Below are positions 10,054-20,765 of a DNA stretch of 64,000 nt, piece after piece. Source of the stretch: Archegozetes longisetosus (taxonomy: Eukaryota > Arthropoda > Arachnida > Sarcoptiformes > Trhypochthoniidae); the NCBI GenBank assembly GCA_018873245.2, contig JAEMBT020000001.1, forward strand, positions 13,202,220 through 13,266,219. Reading direction: 5' to 3'. The stretch's first letter is position 1. Each line of letters begins with the position of its first letter. The notes under the pieces are model-generated. The model was not told the DNA's origin. It saw nothing but the letters and a program-made list of their open reading frames with translations, and made no database searches. The position numbers were made by a program, and so were the translations under genes.

Positions 10054-10322
10054 AAACTGAGAATTCTGAGGGTTTCAGGCAAAAGAATAATATTGGCTGG
10101 TTCACTGATTGTTCCACTCCCACTGCGAACGAAGTAATATATTTATCTCAAGTTATTGTCATACTTGTGGTAATGGTAACTTCTTTGTATAATCTAAGCA
10201 TGAAAAAAGGTGACGAAAGTTTATGGACCGCCTTGCTAACGAGTTGTCTAGGCTATATGTTACCGAACCCAAAAATAAAAAGAAATCATTCCAACCATAG
10301 TGATAATCATTCTCCGTCATGA
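10050..10322 (+). CDS. Small membrane protein of the Polinton
   Basis: 90 codons from ATG 10050, overlapping the integrase stop as ATGA. It has one clear hydrophobic helix (LSQVIVILVVMVTSLY) and a second hydrophobic patch ending GYMLPNPK, then a His/Asn-rich tail. Small proteins with such a LPNPK ending accompany capsid genes in related elements as far as I recall; no function is established. The stop TGA overlaps the following ATG (10319) by ATGA. Confidence 0.6.
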   Translation: MKTENSEGFRQKNNIGWFTDCSTPTANEVIYLSQVIVILVVMVTSLYNLSMKKGDESLWTALLTSCLGYMLPNPKIKRNHSNHSDNHSPS

Positions 10323-11382
10323 AACCATGCATGAAGGTTGGCTTTCTAATATTTGAAATTTTTGCTTTGTCTATTGTATTGGTTTTTCTTATTGTAAAAT
10401 TCAATATAAGTTATAATAATAAAAGAAATTTGAAAAGTTTTTGTGGTGTAGAAAATTACTCGGACTTCACAATGGATACTGCAAATGATTCGTTTTATAT
10501 TCATCTATTCAGCAATGTTGAAAGTCCTCAAAGTCATAGGAATAATACAGTTGCAAATTTTGTAACTAAACTTCCCGAGAAAATAAAATTGAATTCTGAA
10601 TGGGAAGTTGGATTAGCGGAAATGAGTTACACTAAATCATGGTTCAACATAAGGACTGATTATAATTTAAGTATATTTTCGAATAAAGGAGAATATTTCC
10701 ATACAGATGAAGCAATACTTCGAAAAGGATATTATCCTTCTATTGACCTATTGATTTCAGAAATAAACACAAAGCTTAGAAATTTTGGAAAAATCATTTT
10801 CAAAGATGTGATGAAAAGAGCACCATCGTTGAGATACGATCCTATTTATAACCGATTATTCATAATAAATGGAATATCTGTCAAGAACGACTCTTTTTTC
10901 TATCCAGCACTCCCTGAAGAACTGGAGCTCATGCTAGGATTAAGAAATGAAACCACTGGAGGGCTTATTTCCTATTTTCATGATGAAGAAAGTGGAAGAC
11001 TTTTAGCAGATAATGAAGTCAAATTGAATCGTAATATTTCATATGATAATCCATCGGGTGATAACGTTTACCCGGTAGAATTCGAGGCTCCGTTTCCAGT
11101 TCAATTCAATGTTAGTGAGCTTCATATATTGGTTTACTGCTCTATAGTCAAACCTGTTTTGACCGGGAATATGCAGACTAATTTATTACGTCAGGTGGAA
11201 ATCCCTCGGAAGATTAAATTTGGTGAACAATGTCTTTTGCGTTTCTTGGAACCTTTTACCATTCAATTGTTAGTCATGAATTTGATACCATTGAAATCGA
11301 TATAAAAGACGACATCGGGGAAACTATTCCATTTGATTTTGGCCGTTCAACTGTGACACTCCATTTCCGTAAAGACCAAAAG
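10319..11382 (+). pseudogene. Penton-like minor capsid protein, N-terminal TM extension, one frameshift
   Basis: The frame from 10319 starts with a hydrophobic helix (IFALSIVLVFLIV), and at the in-frame ATG 10472 begins the typical Polinton penton-like start (NDSFYIHLFSN, then WEVGLAEMSY). The family forms the pentamers at the vertices of the particle. The frame is lost at about 11230 and the C-terminal part (HEFDTIEIDIKDD, VTLHF) continues in another frame, which then runs without a stop into the next gene's ATG (11383). So there is at least one indel, and possibly a second that removed the stop. The 51-residue extension may be a separate small membrane gene now joined in frame. Confidence 0.78.
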
Positions 11383-11847
11383 ATGGGCTCAAATCCCTTC
11401 ACAACCTATTACGTTAACCAAGCAGGATCTGGCATTGCAGGATATTCTGGCGTAAGATACCAAAAGGGCATGGTTTTTCGGTCGCCTCCTTTCTGGAGCT
11501 GTTATGCCTATCCTCAAATATCTTGGTAAAAAGCTTTAAATACAGGTATAAATATTGGTACAGACTTACTTCGAGGAGACAATTTCAAGACAGCAATGAA
11601 GAAGAGACTTAAAAACACAGGTCTAGATATCGCAGAAGATGCATTAGAAAAAGTGCGGAACTTGAGACAAAGCGGGTCTGGCAGAAAGAGAAAAAGTGCT
11701 CGGAAACGGATATCAAATATAAAGAACGTCAAAAAAAGAAAGCCTTCATTGTTACAACTGCGAGCGTTGGCAGAAGGTCGCAAAGCTCTTGAAAAAAGAA
11801 GAATTATCAAAAGAAATAAGAAATCGAAATTGTCTTTATTTGAATAA
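11383..11847 (+). pseudogene. Basic minor capsid-like protein, locally out of frame
   Basis: From ATG 11383 the frame gives GSNPFTTYYVNQAGSG and Gly/Tyr-rich sequence, then a stretch (about 11480-11530) that reads as sensible hydrophobic protein only in another frame, while the original frame hits TAA at 11527-11529; from there the first frame is sensible again to 11847. Two compensating small indels explain this. The C-terminal half is strongly basic (GRKRKSARKR, KRRIIKRNKK). This YY-NQAGSG-plus-basic-tail family is a regular Polinton companion of penton and MCP, probably pre-cleaved by the protease. The stop overlaps the MCP start (TAATG). Confidence 0.72.
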
Positions 11848-13206
11848 TGTCTATTGTAAGTGAAGCCTCGCTTGTTGTTACATTACCAAAACTTGATTTG
11901 TATCCATTGCCTGCTGTACAAACATCAGTAGAGTCTACAATTCAAACTGATCACAGACCGATAAGTGCATTAAATTCTGGTGGACATATTGAATTTGTGG
12001 TTCCAACGTCTGCTAATGAATATATCATCCCGAAGGAAATACTTTTAAACGTTCAACTGAGAATAATCCTTTCAAAGACAGATAAGTCGGAAGTAGTGGC
12101 AAACGATTGGAACAATGTTTCTATTGTTAATAATTTTATGAATTCCCTGTGGCAACAAGTCGACTGTTTCATTGGAGATACACAGATTACAAAATCTTTA
12201 CAAACTTATTCTATAAAATCTTATATTGAAACTGATTGGATTCAGCAACGATTCTAAAAAGTCTTTCCTATCCGGTGCAAGATGGTTTAGTGATGAATTG
12301 TGGGATACTCCACACAAGCCTAATACGATGAGAACGAAATATATAAAGCATGTTAGTCCTAGCGGCGTATTGCCCGATAAAGACAGAGAAATTTCAACAG
12401 GAAGAATTTATGACCTTTATGGCAAACTGAACTTAGATATAGCATTCCAAGTACGGGCTATACTTGGTGGCTGCAAAATAAGAATTAAATTGGTGCCAAA
12501 TACTGTCGAATTTTACATGATGTGCTCTGATGATAAAATTGTTCCGAGGACCGAATTTATTGAAGTCTCACTCAATCTCTCCAGAGCTAGAGTGAGTCAA
12601 GATATTGTGTTTGCACATCATAAAGCTCTGGAAATAACTCCTGCTAGATATCCTATAACAAGATCTCCAGTGACTACAACGACAATTAATGCTGGTACTC
12701 TAAATATTTCACTTGAAAATGTTATTAATGGACAGCTACCAAGAAGATGCTTGATATTCTTTGTCTCCAATGAGAGTTTGAATGGTTCTTTTAAAAAGAA
12801 TCCCTATTATTTTCATCATTATGACTTGAACTTCATAGCTTGCTTCCAAAGTAGTATTCAGTATCCAAGAAGAGGCTTCCAACCAGACTTTGACAACGGA
12901 ATATATTCTAGAGAGTATTTGGAGTTTTACAGAGCTCTTAATCAGATATCAACCGATTGTCATACGACCATATCTCTAGATGAATGGGCTAAAGGAAGAA
13001 CTATTTTTGGTTTCAATTTCTCCCCAGATCAATCTGATGGGTGTGGTATTGATAGTCATATAAGTCCTATTAATCACGGCACAATGCGTATCGAAGTTCA
13101 TTTTAAGAGACCACTCCCGGAAACAATAAATGTTCTCATTTATTCAGAATTTGATAATTTAATTACGATACCAGAAGATAGAAATGCTATTCTAGATTTC
13201 CATTAA
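11847..13206 (+). pseudogene. Polinton major capsid protein (double jelly roll), one frameshift
   Basis: The ATG at 11847 overlaps the preceding stop. The first frame reaches 12257; the second frame, from about 12226, continues to 13206. The match of sense across the break around 12225-12235 points to one lost or gained base. Together about 450 residues: N-terminal TLPKLDLYPLP, beta-rich middle, and the C-terminal FNFSPDQSD and EVHFKRPLPETINVLIY that mark Polinton MCPs. The protein would form the hexon-like capsomers. The protease gene starts one base after the stop (ATG 13207). Confidence 0.88.
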
Positions 13207-13245
13207 ATGGATACAACTTTAATCAATTGTCTCTTATCCAATGAG

Positions 13246-15142
13246 TAGAGATGGGAATTTTGGGATTTTCCCAATTGCATCAAATATCCCAATATTTTGC
13301 CACAGTATTTGGTAGATCATAGAGAGTAATTTGACAGTTAATTTATTAATATATATTGTCCCACAAATTCCTAATTTTAAAACTTTGTCCCAAAAATCCA
13401 AAATTTCCCTAAACTTTCCCAAATATCCTAAATTTCACTAACACAGTGATGTCATTTCATTTTGTCAAAAAACAATAGCATATGTCTTTTGTTTATAACT
13501 GATTGGTAAGGTTTAATTGATTAAAAAATTGTTTTATCGATTGACAATTAAAATTACTATGTCGTGTCTACGCGATGCAGCAAGAAAATTTGCTGATAAC
13601 GGTATATCAACAGATGGAAAAATAATTAGATGTGATTTGTGTGAAAAAATAGTCAATCGCAGCAATAAAAACCGATTTGATATCAATAGAATCAAAATTC
13701 ATATTAAAGGCGCGAAACATCAGGAGAAGAAATCTAAAAGTGGGAAATCAAGACAATCCTTTTTGAACCATGCCATTCAAAAACAAGAAGACGCTGCACA
13801 AGATCAAAGAAAATTCAATGTAGACCTCGCAAAAGCTATGATCGAAGCTGGAATACCGATGGCAAAAGTAAATCACCCATCATTCAAAGCATTCATTGAA
13901 AAATTCATGAAAAAGAAAGTCCCAGAAAGAACAACATTGGCGAAAGATTATATAGATGAACTTTATGAGAAAAAAGTGAATGACATAAGACATGAAATTG
14001 GAGAATTGGATGTTTATTTTGTGATAGATGAGACCACCGATGTATGCAATCGATTTGTAGTCCAGATACTTGTCGGCACTCTAGATGGAAGATATGACAA
14101 ACCTAAATTGTTATACGTGAATTTTATGGAGAAGACCAACAATATGACTATAAAACAAAATTTTATAAACGCATGCAGCTTATTGTGGCCTCAAACAGAT
14201 AAGCCATATGATAGAGTTAGGCTAGTGGTTAGCGATCAGGCCACTTACATGAAGAAAGCATTTGCGGATTTAAAGTCGAGCTTTTTTCCGAATCTTGAAC
14301 ATGTAACATGTTTAGCACATGCTCTTCATCTTGTCGCTGAAAGAGTTCGTGAAGAATTTCCTAAAGTTGATGAGTTTGTTTCATTAATGAAAAAAGTTCT
14401 TTTAAAGTCTCCAAAACGTAAAAAACTTTTTCTCAACTCAACTGAACTTCCCTTACCTCCAAGTCCTATCCTTACGCGATGGGGTACATTCATTACAGCT
14501 ACACTTTATCATTGTGAGCATTTTGAAGCTGTCAAACAATTTATTAGGCAGCTGAAAGAGGATTCTAAAGCAGTTAAGGATCTCAAGATATTGATAGAAG
14601 ACCAATCACTGGCTAAGGAATTATATGACATTGAACTTTATGCTTTCCTTCCGAAAGCTCTAAAATCTTTAGAAACGCAAGGGTTAGCTATTGATGAACA
14701 GATGAAAATAATTGAAGACTGCAAAGCGAAACTGGTTGGGAATCCATTGCAAAAGCTGGTTAAGAGCTTGGAAAAAAACCCTGGTCTGATTCCTTTCACT
14801 TCTCAAATGTCATCTAATGGTGAGATCAATTTGATCATGAAAAGAAAAGTTCGTTTTGCTCCACTAGTCTCAGTGGATGTTGAAAGGTCATTTTCGATTT
14901 ACAAAAACCTTTTAACTGACCGACGTCATAGACTAGCTCCAAAACTATTGTTAAGCACATGATTATTAGCTATAATTCATTTATGAATACTACTTCTGGT
15001 AATGTGATTGATGTCGATAATTAAGAATAAATATTGAATTTTGATTTTCTAATGTCTCAAAATTTGTCCCAGAAATAACTTTTTTGTGTCCCAATTTATG
15101 TCCCAATAACTGTCTTAAATTTTTCCCAAATTTCCCATCTCA
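13246..15142 (+). mobile_element. Complete hAT transposon nested in the Polinton protease
   Basis: Ends are TAGAGATGGGAATTTTGGGA on the left and the near reverse complement on the right (TTTCCCATCTCA). TAGAG fits the hAT tip pattern. CAATGAG flanks both sides (13239-13245 and 15143-15149), 7 of the usual 8 bases; the exact tip is uncertain by a base or two. Sub-terminal repeats of TCCCAAA/TTTGGGA words occur at both ends, as in transposase-binding regions. Confidence 0.9.
13559..14962 (+). CDS. hAT transposase, uninterrupted
   Basis: 467 codons from ATG 13559. An N-terminal BED/CGGBP1-like zinc finger is visible (CDLCEK ... HIKGAKHQ). The RNase-H-like catalytic core has VIDETTD, then VSDQATYMK, and CLAHALHL. 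The C-terminal dimerisation region is VDVERSFSIYKNLLTDRRH. Length is somewhat short for a hAT transposase but no stop or frame break is seen, in contrast to the host Polinton, so the insertion appears younger or better kept. It cuts and pastes hAT elements with 8-bp duplications; the non-autonomous hAT-type MITEs nearby have different tips, so mobilisation by this protein is not shown. Confidence 0.9.
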   Translation: MSCLRDAARKFADNGISTDGKIIRCDLCEKIVNRSNKNRFDINRIKIHIKGAKHQEKKSKSGKSRQSFLNHAIQKQEDAAQDQRKFNVDLAKAMIEAGIPMAKVNHPSFKAFIEKFMKKKVPERTTLAKDYIDELYEKKVNDIRHEIGELDVYFVIDETTDVCNRFVVQILVGTLDGRYDKPKLLYVNFMEKTNNMTIKQNFINACSLLWPQTDKPYDRVRLVVSDQATYMKKAFADLKSSFFPNLEHVTCLAHALHLVAERVREEFPKVDEFVSLMKKVLLKSPKRKKLFLNSTELPLPPSPILTRWGTFITATLYHCEHFEAVKQFIRQLKEDSKAVKDLKILIEDQSLAKELYDIELYAFLPKALKSLETQGLAIDEQMKIIEDCKAKLVGNPLQKLVKSLEKNPGLIPFTSQMSSNGEINLIMKRKVRFAPLVSVDVERSFSIYKNLLTDRRHRLAPKLLLST

Positions 15143-15429
15143 CAATGAGGCATCATTTGTGGGTACTTTTGCAAGAGATTTATTACCGCCGGTGAGACGA
15201 GGAAAAAAATCAACCCTAATTGTTAACACTGATACCTCAGATAAGGGTGGAGAGCATTGGGTTGCAATGATTTTTGAGGAGGATGGTACTGGAGAATACT
15301 TTGATTCATACGGATTGCCACCACTTCATGAAGAATTCATTATTTATATGGAAGATAATTGTCCACTTGGTTGGGGGTTCAATAGAATGACTTTACAGTG
15401 TTTGACATGCATAACTTGTGGTCACTATT

Positions 15430-15716
15430 GTGTTCTTTATGTAAAACTAAGGCTATTGGGTTATTCTTACTGCGATTTTCTATCTCTATTCTCATTTGAT
15501 AAAAATAATAATGAATTGTTAATAAAAAATCTTGTAAATGCATTGATTTCGGGGAAAATAAAATGATTAACAATTGAGCTAATTTTATATCAATTTTATG
15601 AATAGACAGTATTGTCAACTCAATTATAGCCTTGAAGAAGCTTTAGGCATCTCTCTCAAGTATAGAGTATTCAGGACTAGAGCGCTCCGGTCCAGAAGCA
15701 CATATCTACTACTACT
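15430..15716 (-). repeat. Polinton right terminal inverted repeat
   Basis: 287 bases, reverse complement of 2062-2363 with the indels given there. It starts 11 bases after the protease catalytic Cys codon, and so includes the last 45 codons of that gene. One extra AGT unit is at the tip. Target duplication CTAATC follows at 15717-15722. Confidence 0.93.
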
Positions 15717-15964
15717 CTAATCAGAAAACATTTTTGATGACCCCTCTAATCATAGAAATTTGATCAAAGAGTTTGTTTAGATCAAATTAAAGCATTTATT
15801 GATAAGAGTTGAATCTCTGATACCAATAAGTAATAAAATCAGTTTGAAATGTCTGAATCACAATCGACAAGTCATTTGATTGTAGAAGAAAGCGATAGTG
15901 AGAATCTAATGAGTCGATAATCAAAGACAATTGGAATCGTTGCGATTATTTTATTATTGATGAA

Positions 15965-16850
15965 TAGTGAAGAGCATTGGTCCGAAATCTTGAGCTTCAA
16001 GCTCGAGCTTCTATAAGCGCAGCTCAAAATTGTTGAGCTTTGAGCTGCGCTTCCATCAAATTTGGCCTGAGCTGCGCTTGTACTAAGAAGCTCGGATCCA
16101 AGCTGCGAGCTGCGCTGCTGAGCTTATGTTAAAAATTTAAAAAATGAGTAGTAATCTTTGTAAAAAGTATTTATTTCAAGTTATAATGAAGTATTTGCGC
16201 AAAAATATATGAATTTTGATCGTAAAGTTTGAACAATGAATTAAAATTTCGACATCTATGTCACCTAACAATGATTGTGAGTCTTCTGATTGTATTTCAC
16301 TTTCTTGTAAAGTCATGTTGGAAACAGTTTCAAACAACAATTTTCTCTTATATTGAATAACTATCAAAAATTACTTGAGATTGTCTTATTTTGAATATAA
16401 AGATATTTAATCAGTGAATAGAAATAATATTACTTTTAAGGCCTTTAAACTTTATAAATTCTTTCTTCAAATAAACAGTTACCGCACTAAATTTCAGTTT
16501 AAATTGAAATTTATTTTGAAAACAATGATTTATAATTCAAAAATGCATCTCATCATTCAATTCGATAGATCTAATTTAATATCTATTTTCTAACATACGA
16601 GAAGCAACTCAACAATCATTGCTATTTTACAGTGAATACTGCTTTTTGCTTTATTAAGTAAGTCGGCTTCAAATGAGCTGAGCTCGAAGCTCAACAACTT
16701 GAACTTGGGCTTGAGCTTGAGCTGCGCTTCTTCATCATAGCATGAGCTTGAAGCTCGAGCTTATAAACTCGAAGACAGCTAAAATTGAGCTTCAAGCGCA
16801 GCTCAGCTCAAAGCGCAGCTCAGCTCAAAGCTAGCTTATGCTCTTCACTA
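15965..16850. mobile_element. Non-autonomous hAT-type MITE rich in GAGCT words
   Basis: Tips TAGTGAAGAGCAT and its reverse complement, flanked by an exact 8-bp duplication TTGATGAA (15957-15964 and 16851-16858). Both ends contain many overlapping GAGCTT, AAGCTC, GCGCAGCTC words, so that long imperfect hairpins can form. The middle is AT-rich and has no credible gene. Confidence 0.88.
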
Positions 16851-17189
16851 TTGATGAAAGGCAATAAAGTTAAATGTAAAAAAATGTAACCAAAATTATG
16901 TGAAAACAGCTTCTGCATTAACTTTTAGACGGCATGTTTCTAATTGACGCTCAAGTTACGCAAATCAGCCTAAAATCTGCACTTATTTCAAAATAGATAT
17001 TTCAGAAGATAGAAAAAGTAGTCGAGAATATGTCGTAGAGTTTGTCATTTGTGGTCATCATCTTTTCACTGTAGTTGAAGAATATGGGCTTAAACAACTG
17101 ATCAAATCTAATGGAGTTGATGTACCTTCAGCTGACACTGTGAGAAGATATGTTATCAAAATGTTTAAAGACTGCAAGAGTAGACTTAC

Positions 17190-18435
17190 TGAGCAATTCT
17201 GCAGAATGGTCTGAGATTGCGATCACAACCGATATTTGGACATCACTGACCAATTAGCAGCTACTTCTCATTTCTTTAGTGGTAAAAAGCTATGTTATGT
17301 TTGACTCGATTTCGCATTTATACCACATCCTAATAATGAAGAACAAATCAAATATACAGTTCAGCGCATATTAGAAAAATATTGTATGATTAATGAAATT
17401 CGGTCCATAACTATAGACAACGCCACTAATATCAGGAATAAAATTATTAAATGCTTATATGCGATATGATTTAATGATTGACAACGAGTTCTATCATTTA
17501 CCATGTTTTGATGTGTTTTGAACTTACATGTTCAGGAAGGTATCAAGTCGATCGGGCACGCTCTCGAAAATCTGAGATCTTTGAGTTCTCCTCTGAAGTT
17601 CTCATCTAAGCAGAAACAATTCTTAGAGGAAGCTTCGAAAATATTATAATTACCTTAAGATGAAAAGGAACATGTATGTACCGTCGACAGATAAAAGTTA
17701 TGTATTTGTCATCACTAAAAAGATGCAGAAGAGTTGATAAACCTAAGGGCTCAACAACTCATTTAGATCTGTATTAAGTTTAGTGATATTAATCAATAAA
17801 TGAATACTTAAAAAATTAGTTTGCAACTCTGATAAAATAGACTTTGACTCATCTTTGTAGTTGAGTCAATGCCACATCTGTTACAAGAAGTGATAGCTCG
17901 AGAGAGCGGTCCGACCCATCATTAAAATTATTTAAATTGAATCACAGTTAACTGTTGAACTATTTTGATTGAAATAGTTTGATATATCTTATCAGTAACT
18001 TTCACTCTATAACTTATGAATATCGAGTAAGCTGACTTCAGCTACGAATCACATTACTCATAATATGTTTTTTAATTACTGAGTAATACTATAATTTGAC
18101 GCTATAAGCTTGTAGTTTCGATTTCTGTCTCGTCCCTCTTATCTCATCCAAACGCATCAGAGATTAATCCGGGATCTATACATAACTTTTTTCGACCGAC
18201 TGTACGCTAAAACTCTACATATAATATCATAAAGAGAGCTCTGGCACTACAAAAGGTTATCAAAACTCTTTCAAACGATGATGAAAACAATATATTCAAA
18301 GAGAACAAAATTTATGACCTTGAATTGAATGATTTGAGAGCCATTTATAAGTTTTTGAAACCATTTTTTGAAGAAACTTCTCTTGTATCTCAACAAAGCT
18401 ATCTGAGCTTATGTATCGTTGTACCTTCTTATAAT
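17190..18435 (+). pseudogene. Decayed hAT transposase
   Basis: Fragments in different plus frames read ITTDIWTSLTN (about 17220), RSITIDNATNI (about 17400) and, after an inserted stretch, RAIYKFLKPFFEETS (about 18330). These are the first and second catalytic regions and the C-terminal-half region of a hAT transposase of another branch than the one at 13559. Many stops and shifts; the segment of about 17660-18230 between does not align and may be a later insertion. Element ends not found. Confidence 0.7.
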
Positions 18436-18497
18436 GTATAATAATGTCTTTATATTTATTTTTAACTTTTATCTTAAGTTTAAAAATGAGCTATTTG

Positions 18498-19068
18498 GGG
18501 CCAATCCGGATTAATAGATCTAAGGGGTTCCTAACCCCCAAGTGTGATACATCATTATATTCAGTTAGTCGAGCTGAACATTTTGATATCACACGAGACC
18601 ACTCCTGATCCGAACCTGACTATTTTTGGCCAACTCTCAGCGGCAGTGGCTGACTCCGCCAAGTGATATATTATTGGACTCAGAATACCGGACTGAGCAG
18701 TTTGATACCTCATTTAATCAATTATTACAAGTAGTTCTCGAGATATTCATCTTTGTTTGATTTAGTTCCTCGTAATATACAAACCTGTATTTAGACAGTC
18801 GTAACACAAACAAGCCTGATATAAACTAAGGAAGAATAGGTTAGGTCGCTTCGTGACTTAACTTATTATGCCTTAGTTCAAATCAGGTTTGGTTTGGGTT
18901 AAAACTTATTATGAAGCCAGTTTTATCCATTTTCGATGGGGGTTTGGTCTGGGTGGCCAGAAGTGGTCATGTGTGGGATCAAATCTTCAGCTAGACGAAC
19001 AAAATCCAACGATGTATCATTTATGAGGCTGGGGGCTAGAAAACCCCCTTAGATCCATTAATCCTGAT
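18498..19068. repeat. MITE with long imperfect inverted ends
   Basis: The left end GGATTAATAGATCTAAGGGG...TAACCCCCAAG and right end (GGGGGCTAG...CCCCCTTAGATCCATTAATCC) are inverted copies, followed inward by TGATACATC on both sides. Inside are GC-richer pieces and a further small inverted repeat around AACCTGAT/AAATCAGGTT. No coding frame. Target duplication not determined. Confidence 0.65.
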
Positions 19069-19380
19069 TTAAACATTTTCTGTATTATGAAGGGGCGTAT
19101 CTCTTCAATCAGTGGGTGTAGCATAACGATTCTTACATCAATCGATTTGTCTCGTTGAGTACTATCGATTTGGCTTCTCTCCCAATTTTTATGGGCGTTC
19201 CGGCCGTTTAGTACCTCTTAACCGACTACTCCTGTATTAAATAAATGTTTTAATTACAGTATTAAATGATCACTAAATACTCTCATTTAGATCTTTAGAA
19301 ACAGTTTCTCAAAATAAAGCTCAAATGTTTTAATAATGTTTTAATTGATAATAAAATAAATAATTTAATAATACCTATTA

Positions 19381-20765
19381 TTAATAATAATTCATAGAAT
19401 TCGCGACTCTATTCGTTAGTAAAAAGTATCGACAGAATACTATGAAGATCTAAATAGTGAAGAACATACTTTGTAATTTTTTGACGTAAAAATATATAAA
19501 TTTTCAAATATCTTACTTTGAATGCAATAATTGGTGTCAAAACAAATTGATTACCACATGAAAACCCAATTCGAAATTTATTGCTGCTCACACTTTCCAT
19601 TACATATAATAACTAAAATGAATATAAACCTAAGATTTAATTTTTTTTATTCAAAGAATAAAAATTACCATTCTTAACGGACTTTGAATTTAGTCCTCAA
19701 TTCAAGATGTGTTTGCGATTTCAAAAAGAATCTATAGAAATATTTATAAGAATTCAAAGATTCCTTATTAATCGATGCAGTCATCCAATTGATTACGAAG
19801 TGAAACAATAACCACATAATAGAGAATAAGACTTCAAGATAAAAAGTTATCAAAGGTATTTCTTCAAAGAAAATCTGTTGTAAAACCATTAGATTCATAG
19901 GAATCAGAGCATAAGTGAGTACAAATAAATATTTAGACCAAAATTTATTGTGAAGTAAAATATCATTACAGATATTATTATGTTCTTCAACTAATTCCAA
20001 TATGACTCTGTAATTGAGGAAAACTCTATCTTTACTTGCATCTATAAGTTTATTATTAAACGATTTGAATCTGGATTTACAATAATAGCAAATAATGAAG
20101 TAATAGAAAAAACTATAAGAAATTATTAATAGAGCCGCTATTGAATATCCAAACGCAAAGACAGCAGTTAATATCCCGTAGGTTATCATGTCCTTCCATT
20201 CATAAGAATTTAATAAAACAGCCATTATTGTCAAAAAGAGTAAAACTGAAATAATTCGCACTTCTAGTTGAATAAGTTTGAAAATCATTTTTATTGTTTT
20301 AACAAATTTTTTGAAACAGTTTTTGTCATACATTCCGATTGTACTCTCACTTTGTAATCCTTTCAAAACTTTGATGATTTCAAGCCATCGAAAGTCAGCT
20401 TTTTCTTTACTATTGAAAAGTCTTATAATAGCGAATGCGAAAACAAAAGCCACAAACACTATCAAACAATTAAATTCAGTTATACCTCCAACATGTTGAA
20501 GTAAATCAAAGTAATATTCAGGGACTCTTCCGTTCTCCACATTGATTAGAGTGATTAAGGGTTTCAGAATATTAATCAAAAGCCAAATACTCATAGCATT
20601 TGATTTGAGTTTTTGATTTCTTTTCTCGATTTCACTGTCAAAATAGTTGTTGATATCATATCTATACATAATTCCATATTTATAAAGTGGTAAATCTATA
20701 TCATTAATAACTAGGTCATTATTATTTTCAGACCCATCGACTTGTTGTTCTGAACTTATATCCAT
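19381..20765 (-). CDS. Gustatory-receptor-like 7TM protein, copy 2
   Basis: Exons 20765-19683, 19612-19517 and 19449-19381 join in phase 0 at both introns, giving 415 residues. Exon 1 has the acidic N-terminus and six hydrophobic segments, with EEHNNICNDI and NKFWSKYL in the long loop before segment 5; exon 2 encodes the last membrane segment (FRIGFSCGNQFVL); exon 3 a short tail (CRYFLLTNRVANS). Intron 2 has good borders (GTAAGA, CTATTTAG). The donor of intron 1 is GTCCGT, poor; without splicing there, the frame ends at TAA 19674. This is a member of the gustatory receptor superfamily as judged by topology, exon layout and C-terminal exons; a tastant is unknown. About 75% similar by eye to the copies at 1-1188 and 36345-37727. 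Confidence 0.78.

Larger units (their letters stand above)
13207..15566 (+). pseudogene. Adenain-like cysteine protease split by hAT insertion
   Basis: The first 13 codons lie at 13207-13245 and the rest at 15144-15566, separated by the hAT element. The reading frame on the right side is the same as on the left after the duplicated target is counted once, so the gene was intact at insertion. Catalytic residues are visible: His in GEHW (codon 15255), Asp in FDSYG (codon 15303), and Cys in CGHYC (codon 15417) preceded by Gln. The family processes capsid and core precursors. The last 45 codons lie inside the right TIR, so the left TIR holds an antisense copy of them. Usual length about 150-200 residues, as here. 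Confidence 0.88.
2062..15716 (+). mobile_element. Polinton/Maverick element without visible PolB, with nested hAT
   Basis: Both ends are bounded by inverted repeats starting AGTAGTAG, flanked by the same 6-bp target duplication CTAATC at 2056-2061 and 15717-15722, the duplication size known for Polintons. The cargo is the Polinton set: chromodomain integrase, FtsK/HerA-type packaging ATPase, double-jelly-roll major capsid, penton-like and basic minor capsid proteins, and adenain-like protease, nearly all on the plus strand with ATGA or TAATG start-stop overlaps. An IAP and a six-exon gene are extra. No protein-primed family-B polymerase reading frame is seen, so the copy should not be able to replicate its own DNA. 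Length is 13,655 bp including a 1,897-bp hAT insertion. Confidence 0.93.
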
